Source: Martinezella rhizogenes
Lineage (GTDB): Bacteria; Pseudomonadota; Alphaproteobacteria; Rhizobiales; Rhizobiaceae
Length of the DNA: 64,000 nt
Assembly: GCF_000799715.1 (NCBI RefSeq)
Contig: NZ_JUHG01000013.1
Location: 310,001-374,000 of the forward strand
Direction: 5' to 3'
The first letter of the stretch is position 1, and the number at the start of each line of letters is the position of its first letter. Both the position numbers and the translations under genes were made by a program. Positions 34,946 to 44,108 of the stretch are shown in pieces. A model generated the notes under the pieces. That model had not been told where the DNA came from and did no database searches. It saw nothing but the letters and a program-made list of their open reading frames with translations.

Positions 34946-36412
34946 CTAGCCGGCCTGTTTCAGGGCTGCCTTCTCCGCTCTCAATTCCTCGATCGAGCGG
35001 GCGTTGCGGCTGGCCGCGCCCTTCCAGTCGCGGGTCTTCACCTTGGCCCTCGACAAGCGGTCCTTGGCGCCCTCGACAGCATGCGCATATTGCGGCAGCC
35101 AGCGGGCCTCCGCGACGACCATTTCATCGACCATCTGCCAAACTTCTTCCGGTGTCGATATTGCGCCGACCAGCGGATCGTGCAGAACCGCGAGTTTCAG
35201 CAGATCGAGATCACCGCTGACGGCGGCATGGACCGACATGCGCTGGACATTGATCGAGGAAATGCAGGTCGCGGCGCAAGCTTCCGGCAGTGTGATCCCG
35301 GCCACCATGTTGATGCCGAAACGATCGACGAAGCCCGGCGACTCGATGATGGCGTCAGCGGGCAGATTGGTGATGACGCCGTTGTTCTTGACGTTGAAAT
35401 GACCGCGATAGACGCGATTGGTTTCCAAGGCCTCGAGGATGTGGCTCGCATGCTCGTTCGAACGCCTGGCCGGATCGATGGGCTGTGATGCGCCGTCGAG
35501 GATCTGCTGGAATTCCGTCTCGAACCAGTTGCGGGTCTCGGTGGAATGGCGCAGATAGCCGCCGGTCTCGCCATGGATCCAGTCGGACATGTCGATCCAC
35601 TTGTTGATCTCGTCCGGCCTCTTGCGATACCAGGGCAGATATTCCGAGAGATGGCCATTGCTCTCGGTGGAATAGACCCCGAAGCGCTTCAGCACGTCGA
35701 TGCGCAACTTTTCCTGCTGCGAGAAGACGGGATGCGCTTCGAAAGCGGCGATCAGCTCGTCCTTGCCGATCTTGCGGCCATTGAGGCGAAGATCGGTAAA
35801 CCAGGTCTGATGGTTGATGCCAGAGCAGATATAGTCGAGCTCCGCCTTGTTCTTGGCGCCGAGAACCTCGGCGATCTGTTCGGCACCATGCTGGACGCCG
35901 TGGCAGAGGCCGATGGTGTCGACCTTGCCGTATTCGATCGCCGCCCAGGTGTTCATCGCCATCGGGTTGGCATAGTTCAGGAATTTCGCGCCGGGCTCGG
36001 CGACCTCACGGATATCCTTGCAGAAATCAAGAATGACCGGAATGTTGCGCTGGCCGTAGAGAATGCCGCCGGCGCAAATCGTATCGCCGACGCATTGGTC
36101 GATACCGTATTTCAGGGGAATGCGAATATCTTCGGCATAGGCTTCCAGCCCGCCGACCCGCACGCAGCTGATGACGTAGCGTGCGCCGGAGATCGCCTTG
36201 CGGCGCTCGGTGGTGGCCGTCACCCGCGTTGGCAGCTTGTTCGCCTCGACGATCCGGTCGAGGATCGCCTTGATCATCGTGAGATTATGCTCGCTGACAT
36301 CGGTCAGCGCGAATTCGACGTCCTGGAACTCCGGCACGCAGAGAATGTCGGTGAACAGCTTTTTCGTGAAGCCGACGCTGCCGGCACCGATAATAGCGAT
36401 TTTGAAACTCAT
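34946..36412 (-). CDS. agaL1: Alpha-galactosidase, glycoside hydrolase family 4 (operon-proximal copy)
   Basis: A 488-residue GH4 enzyme starting MSFKIAIIGAGSVGFTKKLF, with an NAD-binding glycine loop. Metal-site residues lie in GLCHGVQHGAEQ (about 171) and CSGINHQTW (about 198). It is only distantly similar to the second GH4 protein at 27.4 kb, with different insertions, so the two may split alpha-galactoside substrates or linkages. It is the first gene of the operon and lies 213 bases from the divergent AraC gene. AGGATC precedes the ATG. Confidence 0.85.
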   Translation of the reverse strand: MSFKIAIIGAGSVGFTKKLFTDILCVPEFQDVEFALTDVSEHNLTMIKAILDRIVEANKLPTRVTATTERRKAISGARYVISCVRVGGLEAYAEDIRIPLKYGIDQCVGDTICAGGILYGQRNIPVILDFCKDIREVAEPGAKFLNYANPMAMNTWAAIEYGKVDTIGLCHGVQHGAEQIAEVLGAKNKAELDYICSGINHQTWFTDLRLNGRKIGKDELIAAFEAHPVFSQQEKLRIDVLKRFGVYSTESNGHLSEYLPWYRKRPDEINKWIDMSDWIHGETGGYLRHSTETRNWFETEFQQILDGASQPIDPARRSNEHASHILEALETNRVYRGHFNVKNNGVITNLPADAIIESPGFVDRFGINMVAGITLPEACAATCISSINVQRMSVHAAVSGDLDLLKLAVLHDPLVGAISTPEEVWQMVDEMVVAEARWLPQYAHAVEGAKDRLSRAKVKTRDWKGAASRNARSIEELRAEKAALKQAG

Positions 36413-36625
36413 GATCCTCACCTTGAAGTCGGTCAAACAATCAGCAACGGAGAAGAGAATGGTGTTTTCGTCCCATGATCGCGCGGCGTTGGGCGAGATG
36501 GCAAAACGAGCATTTTTTCCTCCTCCTACCGGTCCTCATCGGCAGGTACTTGCTGTTTTCTGGCGGGATTATGCCTATAATGAACGGGCCGACCAGAGAA
36601 CAATTATGCTTTCAAGGGTAATTTT
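36413..36625. promoter_or_regulatory. Divergent promoter region of agaL1-agp operon and agpT
   Basis: The 213 bases between the two divergent genes hold TATAAT at 36576-36581, a consensus -10 directed at the AraC gene. TTGCTG at 36550-36555 is a weak -35 with over-long 20-base spacing. AraC activators normally bind direct repeats here; none was resolved by eye. A C/T-rich run at 36514-36528 reads GGAGGAGG on the minus strand. Confidence 0.5.
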
Positions 36626-37528
36626 GTGCTGCAAGATTTGATCGCCAACGGCCAGACCATGCGGACTGTGTCATTGCCGCGCGGCCGCCACCGGCTGCAC
36701 GCCATGCCGACCAGCGCCGGCTATGAAATAAGGGATAACGAGCCTTACGATTGGGATGGGCGCCGGCGTGGCCAGACGCCGTTTACGGTATTGCAGCATA
36801 CGATCAGCGGCAGCGGCCGGCTGCGCTACGAGAATCGCGATTACCGTGTTGACCCGGGCGATACATTGCTGGTGCTGGTGCCGCATAATCATCGTTACTG
36901 GTTGGAAAAAGGCGAACGCTGGGAGTATTTCTGGATATCGATGAATGGCGAGGAAGCGCTGCGCATCCACCGCCTGATTCTCGCCGCCGCCGGGCCAGTG
37001 CTGAAATTGCAGCCGGCAACGATCGATCATCTCGCCGATTGCAGCCTGCGGCTGGTGCGTGGCGCCGCGACGCCGGCCTCGGCGTCAGCGGTCGCCTATG
37101 AAGCGGCGATGGCGCTTTATGACGACGTCTTCGGTTCACATGGCGTTGCCGCCGATCGTTCCGCCATGCAGACGGTCATCGATCATATCAACGCCAATCT
37201 CGACAAGCCCCTGCCCGTCAGCGAACTCGCCAAGGTCGGGGGCCTCAGCCGCGCTCATTTCTCCCGTGTCTTTGCCGACAGCGAAGGCTTGCCGCCGGGC
37301 GAATTCGTCCTGCAGCAACGCATGCAGCGGGCGGCAAAGCTGCTCACCAAGGCGGCCTTCATTCCGGTCAAGGAAGTGGCGATCATGTCGGGCTTCGACG
37401 ACGCCAATTATTTCTCGAAAGCCTTTCGGCGCATCTACGGCATCAACCCCACCGAATTCCGCACCACTGGCATGTATGCCGCGGTGCGCAGTCCGCAGGA
37501 GGACATCAGAGCCGGGAAGGGCAAGTAG
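36626..37528 (+). CDS. agpT: AraC family regulator of the alpha-galactoside operon (AgpT-like)
   Basis: A 300-residue protein. The N-terminal cupin-like sensor (about 20-110) includes TVLQHTISGSGRLRYENRDYRVDPGDTLLVLVPHNH in segments. The C-terminal AraC domain (about 180-285) has the two helix-turn-helix units LDKPLPVSELAKVGGLSRAHFSRVFAD and VKEVAIMSGFDDANYFSKAFRRIYG. Position and type match AgpT of S. meliloti, which activates the agp genes. GTG 36626 is used as the start because AAGGG lies upstream; ATG 36659 is possible. Confidence 0.82.
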   Translation: MLQDLIANGQTMRTVSLPRGRHRLHAMPTSAGYEIRDNEPYDWDGRRRGQTPFTVLQHTISGSGRLRYENRDYRVDPGDTLLVLVPHNHRYWLEKGERWEYFWISMNGEEALRIHRLILAAAGPVLKLQPATIDHLADCSLRLVRGAATPASASAVAYEAAMALYDDVFGSHGVAADRSAMQTVIDHINANLDKPLPVSELAKVGGLSRAHFSRVFADSEGLPPGEFVLQQRMQRAAKLLTKAAFIPVKEVAIMSGFDDANYFSKAFRRIYGINPTEFRTTGMYAAVRSPQEDIRAGKGK

Positions 37529-37826
37529 CCGAATCACGCGAGCTGAGCATGCGGCATGCCGCCGCAGGTCGTTCCCCGCCGCAGGACTATCGGCCTCTAA
37601 ATGCCTAACTTTCTTGACATAACGGCCGCAGAAGTAAGCTCGGATAAGGCCGGGCGAAAACGTTTTCGGCGGAAACGCCGATCCGGCCTCCGATTGCGTT
37701 GCGCCATGGCTAGAGGCCTGTATAGATATCGCCCGCTGCGGCCATGATCGCGTCGCGGCCGCGCCTCTTTGTCTAAGCAACACTCGTTCGTCCAAGGTAC
37801 GGCGGGCTCTTTCGATAGGATTGAAT
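37529..37826. promoter_or_regulatory. Upstream region of GH2 gene with LacI-type palindrome
   Basis: CGAAAACGTTTTCG at 37655-37668 is a perfect 14-base palindrome with the central CG usual in LacI/GalR operators. Directly after it CGGCG-GAAA-CGCCG (37667-37680) forms a five-base stem with a GNRA-type loop. TTGACA at about 37614-37619 lies upstream and could be a -35 box. No LacI-type regulator is encoded in the window. No gene was found in these 298 bases. Confidence 0.5.
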
Positions 37827-40070
37827 ATGCGTTCTGTTGTCGCTTTCAACGAATCCTGGACTTTTCGCGAGGGGTTCTCGGCTGCCGAGGCCGGCCGCCG
37901 CCAGGAAGGGCAACCGGTCGCATTGCCGCACACGGCGGTCGAGTTGCCGTTCAATTATTTCGATGAGAAATCCTATCAGCGCGCCTTTACTTACCAAAAG
38001 CTCCTGCCCTGGAGCGCCGATTTCGCCGGGCGAGACGTATCGCTGGTTTTCGACGCCGCCATGGCCGACGCTGTCGTCTATCTCAATGGCGAGGAAATCG
38101 TCGCACACAGGGACGGCTACACGCCCTTCGAAGCGCGGCTGACGGGCCGCCTGAAGCAGGGCGACAACCTGATCACTGTCAAGATCGACGGCAGCGAGAA
38201 CCCTGAAATCCCGCCCTTCGGCGGCCGCATCGACTATTTGACCTATGCCGGCATCTACCGCGACGTCTGGCTGAAGATTGCCGCACCCGTCTCGATCGCC
38301 AATATCAAGGTCGAGACCGGCAAGGTGCTGGCCGATGTGAAGTCCGCCACGGTCCGCTGCGACATTACCAATCCGCAGAGCCTCACCTTCAATGGCTCGG
38401 TGACTGCAAATCTCCGCGCGCCGGACGGCAAGGTGCTCGCGTCCGCGACCACCGAGACCTCGGGCGGCAGCGTGACCTTCTCCTTCGACGATCTGGCCGG
38501 CATCTCACTGTGGGATCTCGACAGTCCCGTGCTCTACACGCTGGAAGCCGAGCTGAAGACTGATCATGGCTCCGACCAATATGTCGCGACGTTCGGTTTC
38601 CGCACCGCCGCGTTCACCGACGAAGGCTTCGTGTTGAACGGCAAGAAGCTGAAGCTGCGCGGTCTCAATCGTCACCAGGCCTTTCCTTATTCCGGCTATG
38701 CCATGGGGCGCTCGGCGCAGGAGCGTGATGCCGAGATCATGAAGCAGACGTTGAAGTGCAACGTCGTGCGCACCTCGCATTATCCGCAATCGAAATGGTT
38801 TCTCGACCATTGCGACCGCATCGGCCTGCTGGTCTTCGAGGAAATTCCCGGCTGGCAGCATATCGGCGGCGAAGAATGGCAGCAGGAGTCGATCCGCAAC
38901 GTCCGCCGCATGATCGAGCGTGACTGGAACCATCCCTCGATCATCATCTGGGGCGTGCGCATCAACGAGTCGCAGGATTCGCATGATTTCTACGCCGAGA
39001 CGAACCGGCTGGCGCGCGAGCTCGATCCCACCCGCCAGACCGGCGGCGTGCGCTATATCACCGAGAGCGAAATGCTCGAGGACGTCTATACGATGAACGA
39101 CTTCATTCTCGGCAACGAGGAACTGCCAGGCGTCAATCGCCCACGCACGCCGCTGCGGCCGCAGCAGGAAAATACCGGCCTGTCAAAGAACGTGCCCTAC
39201 CTGATCACCGAGTTCGGCGGCCACATGTATCCGACGAAGATCTACGATCAGGAGCAGCGCCAGGCCGAGCATGTGCGCCGGCATCTGGAGGTGTTGAACG
39301 CGGCCTATGGCGATCCTTCGATTTCCGGTGCCATCGGCTGGTGCATGTTCGATTACAATACCCACAGCGACTTCGGTTCCGGCGACCGCATCTGCTATCA
39401 CGGCGTCATGGACATGTTCCGCGAGCCGAAATTCGCGGCCTATGCCTATGCCAGCCAGTGCGAGCCTTCCGAAGATATCATCATGAAGCCGGTGACGATC
39501 TGGGCGCGCGGCGAGCGCAATATCGGCGGCGCGTTGCCACTGATCGTGCTGACCAATTGCGATGAGGTCGAGCTGCGCTATGGTTCGCTGACCAAGCGAC
39601 TCGGCCCCGATCGCGAAACCTTCCCGCATCTGCCGCATCCGCCCGTCGTTTTCGACCATCGCCACTTCACAAAAGACGAACTGGGTGTCTGGGGCATGGA
39701 ATGGGAAGATGCCCACTTCACCGGTTTCGTCAACGGCAAGCCGGTGGCGGAGCTGCACATGGTCGCCGACCCTCTTCCGACAAGGCTGGAAGTGGAGGCT
39801 GACAGCCTGACGCTGCGTGCCACAGAGCGCGATACTACCCGCGTCATTATCCGTGCGCTCGACCAGGCAGGCACGCGCCTGCCCTTCCTCAACGACGTCG
39901 CGACCATCAAGCTCATTGGCCCCGCCAAGCTGATCGGGCCGGACTCCGTGGCCTTCCAGGGCGGCACGACGGGCTTCTGGCTGCAGGCGACTGGCGAGGC
40001 CGGCATGATCGCGGTCGAAGTGTCCTCAGCGCGCTTTGCCAGCCAGACCGTCGAGCTGAAGGCGGAATGA
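37827..40070 (+). CDS. Glycoside hydrolase family 2 (beta-galactosidase/glucuronidase-like)
   Basis: A 747-residue protein without a signal peptide, so probably cytoplasmic. The order is a sugar-binding jelly roll (about 10-150), an immunoglobulin-like domain (155-262), then a TIM barrel from about 265. The catalytic acid/base is E381 in WGVRINESQD and the nucleophile is E462 in LITEFGG. The C-terminal 170 residues form extra beta domains. Substrate could be a beta-galactoside, beta-mannoside or beta-glucuronide; the context, next to alpha-galactoside genes, favours plant oligosaccharides. A TTG at 37821 lies in frame just upstream. Confidence 0.85.
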   Translation: MRSVVAFNESWTFREGFSAAEAGRRQEGQPVALPHTAVELPFNYFDEKSYQRAFTYQKLLPWSADFAGRDVSLVFDAAMADAVVYLNGEEIVAHRDGYTPFEARLTGRLKQGDNLITVKIDGSENPEIPPFGGRIDYLTYAGIYRDVWLKIAAPVSIANIKVETGKVLADVKSATVRCDITNPQSLTFNGSVTANLRAPDGKVLASATTETSGGSVTFSFDDLAGISLWDLDSPVLYTLEAELKTDHGSDQYVATFGFRTAAFTDEGFVLNGKKLKLRGLNRHQAFPYSGYAMGRSAQERDAEIMKQTLKCNVVRTSHYPQSKWFLDHCDRIGLLVFEEIPGWQHIGGEEWQQESIRNVRRMIERDWNHPSIIIWGVRINESQDSHDFYAETNRLARELDPTRQTGGVRYITESEMLEDVYTMNDFILGNEELPGVNRPRTPLRPQQENTGLSKNVPYLITEFGGHMYPTKIYDQEQRQAEHVRRHLEVLNAAYGDPSISGAIGWCMFDYNTHSDFGSGDRICYHGVMDMFREPKFAAYAYASQCEPSEDIIMKPVTIWARGERNIGGALPLIVLTNCDEVELRYGSLTKRLGPDRETFPHLPHPPVVFDHRHFTKDELGVWGMEWEDAHFTGFVNGKPVAELHMVADPLPTRLEVEADSLTLRATERDTTRVIIRALDQAGTRLPFLNDVATIKLIGPAKLIGPDSVAFQGGTTGFWLQATGEAGMIAVEVSSARFASQTVELKAE

Positions 40071-40084
40071 TCGCCTGATCAAGC

Positions 40085-40113
40085 GGTGGGCGATCAACAG
40101 ATACTCGCCCGCC
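40085..40113. terminator. Possible bidirectional terminator between GH2 and GntR genes
   Basis: GGTGGGCGA (40085-40093) pairs with TCGCCCGCC (40105-40113) with one G-T pair, around an 11-base loop. It lies between convergent genes, 15 bases after the GH2 stop. No T-run follows on either side, so strength is uncertain. Confidence 0.4.
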
Positions 40114-40161
40114 CCGCTCTAATCCACCGGCGCAACTCAGGCTAGGCGTCGGCAAATGCGG

Positions 40162-41088
40162 CTAGCTGCGCACGGCTGGAATATCCGTTTCCACAATATC
40201 ACCCGCATTCTGCGGAATGGATTGCAGCAGCGTCTGCCGCGCCGAGGCGAGATGCTTGCGGCAGGCGGTGTCGATCCGCTTGGGATCGCGTGATTGCAGC
40301 GCTTCGATATAGTCGAGATGTTCGGCGATGGCGCGTGAATTGCGCACACGGGCGAAGGCCTTGTTCCACTGGTAGTGATAGTGGAAGACGATGGCGATCG
40401 CGTCGTAAAAATCGGCGATGAAGCGGTTCTTTGAGGCGCGGTGGATGAGAAGATGGAATCTTTCGTCCAGCTGCGAAAAATCGCGATAACGCTCGTCGAA
40501 ATCCTCGAGCAAGTCATAGTGTTCCTGCTGGATGGCAGCCAGACTTACCCAAGCTGGATGATCGACCGGCATGCGTCCGAATTCGGCCGCTGAATGCAAT
40601 TCGAACATCTCGCGCACGTCGGCGAGTTCCAGCGCGAATTCGCTGGTGAAGCCTTTCAGGATCCAATGGCTGTTCGGCCGCTTCTCGATCAGGCCGAAAC
40701 GGCTGAAGCGGATGAGAAATTCGCGCACCACCGACGTTCCCGTGCCGATCTCACGCGCCAACTCCAACTCGTTGATCTGCATGCCCGGCTGTGCTTCGTC
40801 GGAGAGAATGCGCAGCATGAAACTGCGCTCGATGATATCGTGCAGCGAATTGGTTTCTTCTTGCGGAAAAAAGTCCGCCTCGGTCGGCTGGCGCAGCACG
40901 GTCTTCTGCCGTTTGTTCCAGCGGATGATGCCGGCGTCGCTCAGACGCATCAGGATAGCGCGCGCCGTGCTACGGCTGACGCCGAGCTCGGCCGCGATCT
41001 CGGGCTCTGTCGGCAGGGCGGCATCCAGCTTCAGGCCGGCGACGTAGCGGTTATACGCATCCTTGAAGAGCGTGTTCTGTCTCGCCAT
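40162..41088 (-). CDS. GntR family transcriptional regulator, FCD type
   Basis: A 308-residue protein. The N-terminal winged helix (about 15-70) shows LPTEPEIAAELGVSRSTARAILMRLSDAGII, and a second short winged-helix-like segment follows near 110-150 (ELELAREIGTGTSVVREFLIRFSRFGLI). The C-terminal helical FCD-like domain has the likely metal or ligand histidines in RFHLLIHRASKNRFI. It is divergent from the altronate-dehydratase operon, which it probably represses until a sugar acid appears. At 308 residues it is longer than usual FCD regulators (about 230) because of the second DNA-binding-like segment. Confidence 0.82.
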   Translation of the reverse strand: MARQNTLFKDAYNRYVAGLKLDAALPTEPEIAAELGVSRSTARAILMRLSDAGIIRWNKRQKTVLRQPTEADFFPQEETNSLHDIIERSFMLRILSDEAQPGMQINELELAREIGTGTSVVREFLIRFSRFGLIEKRPNSHWILKGFTSEFALELADVREMFELHSAAEFGRMPVDHPAWVSLAAIQQEHYDLLEDFDERYRDFSQLDERFHLLIHRASKNRFIADFYDAIAIVFHYHYQWNKAFARVRNSRAIAEHLDYIEALQSRDPKRIDTACRKHLASARQTLLQSIPQNAGDIVETDIPAVRS

Positions 41089-41221
41089 TTCCCCCCTCGC
41101 TTATCATTCGCTGCTCTCTATCGGCCGCGATCTTCGTAACTTGCTCGGATAGCAATCAAACGCGGGAGCACCGCTTCTATGCGTCGCCCCTCCCCTCCGG
41201 AAGCGCCAGACGATTTCCTCG

Positions 41222-41250
41222 TTGACTTCAAAATGTTTATTGTAGATAAA
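41222..41250 (+). promoter_or_regulatory. Promoter/operator candidate for the sugar-acid operon
   Basis: TTGACT (41222-41227), a 17-base spacer and GATAAA (41245-41250) make a reasonable promoter toward the altronate-dehydratase gene. TTTAT-tgtag-ATAAA (41236-41250) is an inverted repeat overlapping the -10 and is a likely GntR site. Confidence 0.45.
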
Positions 41251-41318
41251 AAACAAAAGCAATCGGCAACGGCCTGGGAGAGGCTCGCCGAACTGCAAGA
41301 TTGTTCTGGGAGAGAACT

Positions 41319-42824
41319 TTGAACAGCCAGCCTTGGATCCTTCTGTCGGAAGGCGACAATGTCGCCGTGGCAACGGCGGCAATCGAAGCCGGCGTCGCGG
41401 TCGCCAACGGCGTTGCGACGCGAGGCAAGATCGACCCCGGCCATAAATTCGCAATCCGCGACATCCCCCTCGGCACGTCTGTGGTGAAATACGGTCAGGC
41501 CATCGGACGCACGACCGCCGAGGTAAAGGCGGGCGATCACGTACACAGCCATAATCTGCATTTCGAAAACGACCGCCTGGCAGCCACTGCCAATACGGCG
41601 CCCGAAGCAGCGACCGAGGCCGACAAGGCCCGTACGTTCATGGGCTATCGCCGCGCCGACGGCCGTGCCGCCACCCGTAACTATATCGGCATCATTGCCA
41701 GCGTGAACTGTTCCACCACGGTTTGCCGCGCCATCGCGGAAGAGGCAAACCGGACGCTCCTTCCGCATTACGACAGCATCGATGGTTTCGTGCCGATCGT
41801 GCACGACCAGGGCTGCGGCATGAGCTCGACCGGCGACGGCATGCTGACGCTGCACCGGACACTTGCCGGCTATACGCGGCATGTGAATTTCGGCGGCGTG
41901 CTCATGATCGGCCTCGGCTGCGAGGTCAACCAGTTGACGCTCTACGGCCAGAGCGGCGCCGGCGCCAGCAAGCGGCACTTCAATATCCAGGATGCCGGCG
42001 GCTCGCGCCGCGCCGTGGCGCTTGCCATGGGTGTCCTGAAGGAGATTTCAGACGAAGTCGGCCAGGCTCGCCGCGAACCGATCTCGATCAGCGAAATCAT
42101 CGTTGGTCTGCAATGCGGCGGCTCGGACGGTTTCTCCGGTATTACCGCCAACCCTGCCTTGGGTGCGGCCGCCGACCTGCTGGCCGCTGCCGGCGGCACG
42201 ACGATCCTGTCGGAAACATCAGAGATTTACGGCGCCGAACATTTGCTGCGCAGCCGTGCGGTCAACGACGAGGTCGCCGCCAAGCTCGACGCGAAAATCG
42301 ACTGGTGGGAAAAGTACGTCGCCTTGCACGGCGCCTCGCTCGACAACAATCCCTCACCCGGCAACAAGCGCGGCGGGCTGACCACCATTCTGGAGAAGTC
42401 GCTCGGGGCCGTTGCCAAGGGCGGCCGGTCGCCGCTGACTGCGGTCTATGGCTACGCCGAACGGGTAACGGAGCATGGGCTCGTCTTCATGGATACGCCC
42501 GGCTATGATCCGGTTTCCGCAACCGGTCAGGTGGCGGGCGGTGCGAACATGATCGCGTTTACGACCGGTCGCGGCAGCTGTTTCGGCTCACGTCCGGCAC
42601 CGTCGTTCAAGCTGTCGAGCAATTCGGCGCTGTATCGTTCCATGGAAGAAGACATGGACATCGATTGCGGCACCATTGCCACCGGCGAGGCAACGATATC
42701 GGGCAAAGGCCGCGAGATCTTCGAACTGATTATCGAGATCGCATCCGGCAAGAAGACCAAAAGCGAAACCTTCGGCTATGGCGATAACGAATTCGTGCCC
42801 TGGCATCTCGGAGCGACGCTCTAG
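41319..42824 (+). CDS. uxaA: Altronate/galactarate dehydratase family protein (UxaA-like)
   Basis: From TTG 41319, preceded by GGGAGAG, the protein has 501 residues. Residues 10-85 form a SAF domain, then the long dehydratase domain follows. It contains RTFMGYRRADGRAATRNYIGI, VHDQGCGMSSTGDGM, LMIGLGCEVNQL and QCGGSDGFSGITANPALG, with conserved cysteines of the Fe-dependent UxaA/GarD fold. The family removes water from hexonates such as D-altronate or from galactarate, giving 2-keto-3-deoxy acids. The real substrate here is open because no uronate isomerase or uxaB is adjacent. Confidence 0.85.
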   Translation: MNSQPWILLSEGDNVAVATAAIEAGVAVANGVATRGKIDPGHKFAIRDIPLGTSVVKYGQAIGRTTAEVKAGDHVHSHNLHFENDRLAATANTAPEAATEADKARTFMGYRRADGRAATRNYIGIIASVNCSTTVCRAIAEEANRTLLPHYDSIDGFVPIVHDQGCGMSSTGDGMLTLHRTLAGYTRHVNFGGVLMIGLGCEVNQLTLYGQSGAGASKRHFNIQDAGGSRRAVALAMGVLKEISDEVGQARREPISISEIIVGLQCGGSDGFSGITANPALGAAADLLAAAGGTTILSETSEIYGAEHLLRSRAVNDEVAAKLDAKIDWWEKYVALHGASLDNNPSPGNKRGGLTTILEKSLGAVAKGGRSPLTAVYGYAERVTEHGLVFMDTPGYDPVSATGQVAGGANMIAFTTGRGSCFGSRPAPSFKLSSNSALYRSMEEDMDIDCGTIATGEATISGKGREIFELIIEIASGKKTKSETFGYGDNEFVPWHLGATL

Positions 42825-42908
42825 ACTGATACTCACGCCGCAATGCCTGGCTCCTGATGAGCTAAGCATGGCGGAGACCGATTGAACGATCATCACAAGG
42901 GAGAGGTG

Positions 42909-43928
42909 ATGAAGAGAAGAAAAATCGGCAGGACGGACCTGGAGGTCACCGAAATCAGTTTCGGTGCCGCAGCGCTCGGCGGTCTTTACCGCGCCTGCCC
43001 GCGCGACCAGGCCATGGAAACCCTGCAGGCGGCATGGGATAGCGGCATCCGCTATTTCGACGTCGCCCCTTGGTATGGCTTCGGCCTCGCCGAGCGCCGC
43101 GTCGGCGATTTCCTGCGCGACCAGCCGGAAGACAGCTATGTGCTGTCGACGAAGGTCGGACGCTTGATGCGGCCTGTTCCGACCGACAAGGTGCCGAATT
43201 ACGGCTATGTCGATCCCCTGCCCTTCGATGCGGATTACGACTACTCCTATGACGGCATCATGCGGTCGGTGGAGTTCAGCTATGCCCGCCTCGGCCTCAA
43301 CCGCATCGACATCCTCTACGTTCACGATATCGGCGGCTACACCCACGGCAAGACGCTGAACGAGCACCATCTTGGTCAGCTTCTCGGCTCGGGGATCAAG
43401 GCTCTAGAGGAGTTGAAGTCGTCGGGCACGATCAAGGCCTATGGTCTTGGCGTCAACGAGGTGCCCGTCTGCCTCGACGTCATGCATGCGACAGATATCG
43501 ACTGCATCCTGCTTGCTGGCCGCTATACGCTGCTCGACCGTTCCGCGGTCGCGGAGTTACTGCCGCTTTGCGAAAAGAAGGGCACGTCGCTCGTTGTTGG
43601 CGGCGTCTTCAACTCCGGCATTCTGGCGACCGGCCCCGTGCCGGGTGCGAACTTCGACTATCTTCCGGCGACACCGGATGTGCTGGCCAAGGTCGGCGCG
43701 ATGGAAGAGATCGCCCGCCGTCACGGCCTGCCGCTTGCGGCACCGGCCATCCAGTTTCCGTTACATCAGCCGTCCGTGGCTTCAGTCCTGATCGGCACGG
43801 CGAAGGCATCAAGTCTCACCCGCAACATGCAGCTCGTGGAGCCTGAACTCCCGGCGAGCCTTTATGCGGAATTCGAAGGATTGACCCTGGTTGCGCCGCC
43901 GTTGGGCGACAGCGCCGTTCGGGTTTGA
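42909..43928 (+). CDS. Aldo/keto reductase, aldose 1-dehydrogenase-like
   Basis: From ATG 42909, with GGGAGAGGTG just upstream, the protein has 339 residues. The TIM-barrel reductase tetrad is visible as D51 and Y56 in IRYFDVAPWYG, K82 in LSTKVG and a histidine in LYVHDIGG (about 145). This branch includes L-fucose and D-threo-aldose 1-dehydrogenases, which oxidise a sugar to its lactone. Next to an aldonate-type dehydratase and a sugar importer it would supply the first oxidation step. The longer frame from TTG 42882 lacks support. Confidence 0.83.
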   Translation: MKRRKIGRTDLEVTEISFGAAALGGLYRACPRDQAMETLQAAWDSGIRYFDVAPWYGFGLAERRVGDFLRDQPEDSYVLSTKVGRLMRPVPTDKVPNYGYVDPLPFDADYDYSYDGIMRSVEFSYARLGLNRIDILYVHDIGGYTHGKTLNEHHLGQLLGSGIKALEELKSSGTIKAYGLGVNEVPVCLDVMHATDIDCILLAGRYTLLDRSAVAELLPLCEKKGTSLVVGGVFNSGILATGPVPGANFDYLPATPDVLAKVGAMEEIARRHGLPLAAPAIQFPLHQPSVASVLIGTAKASSLTRNMQLVEPELPASLYAEFEGLTLVAPPLGDSAVRV

Positions 43929-44108
43929 GGAAGAATAAAGAGCTATCGAGTCACCGGGAGAGGCGACTTGAAAGAGGAGGAAAGCCTGTTTTGGCGTGGT
44001 GGCTTCGTGCTGCTACGCGATGCGTGAGCCATCTGGTGCTCACGGTACCGAGCCGCAAGCGTTCAACGGCCGGTGTACAGGAGAAGAGCGCGTTGAGAGG
44101 AGAAACCA

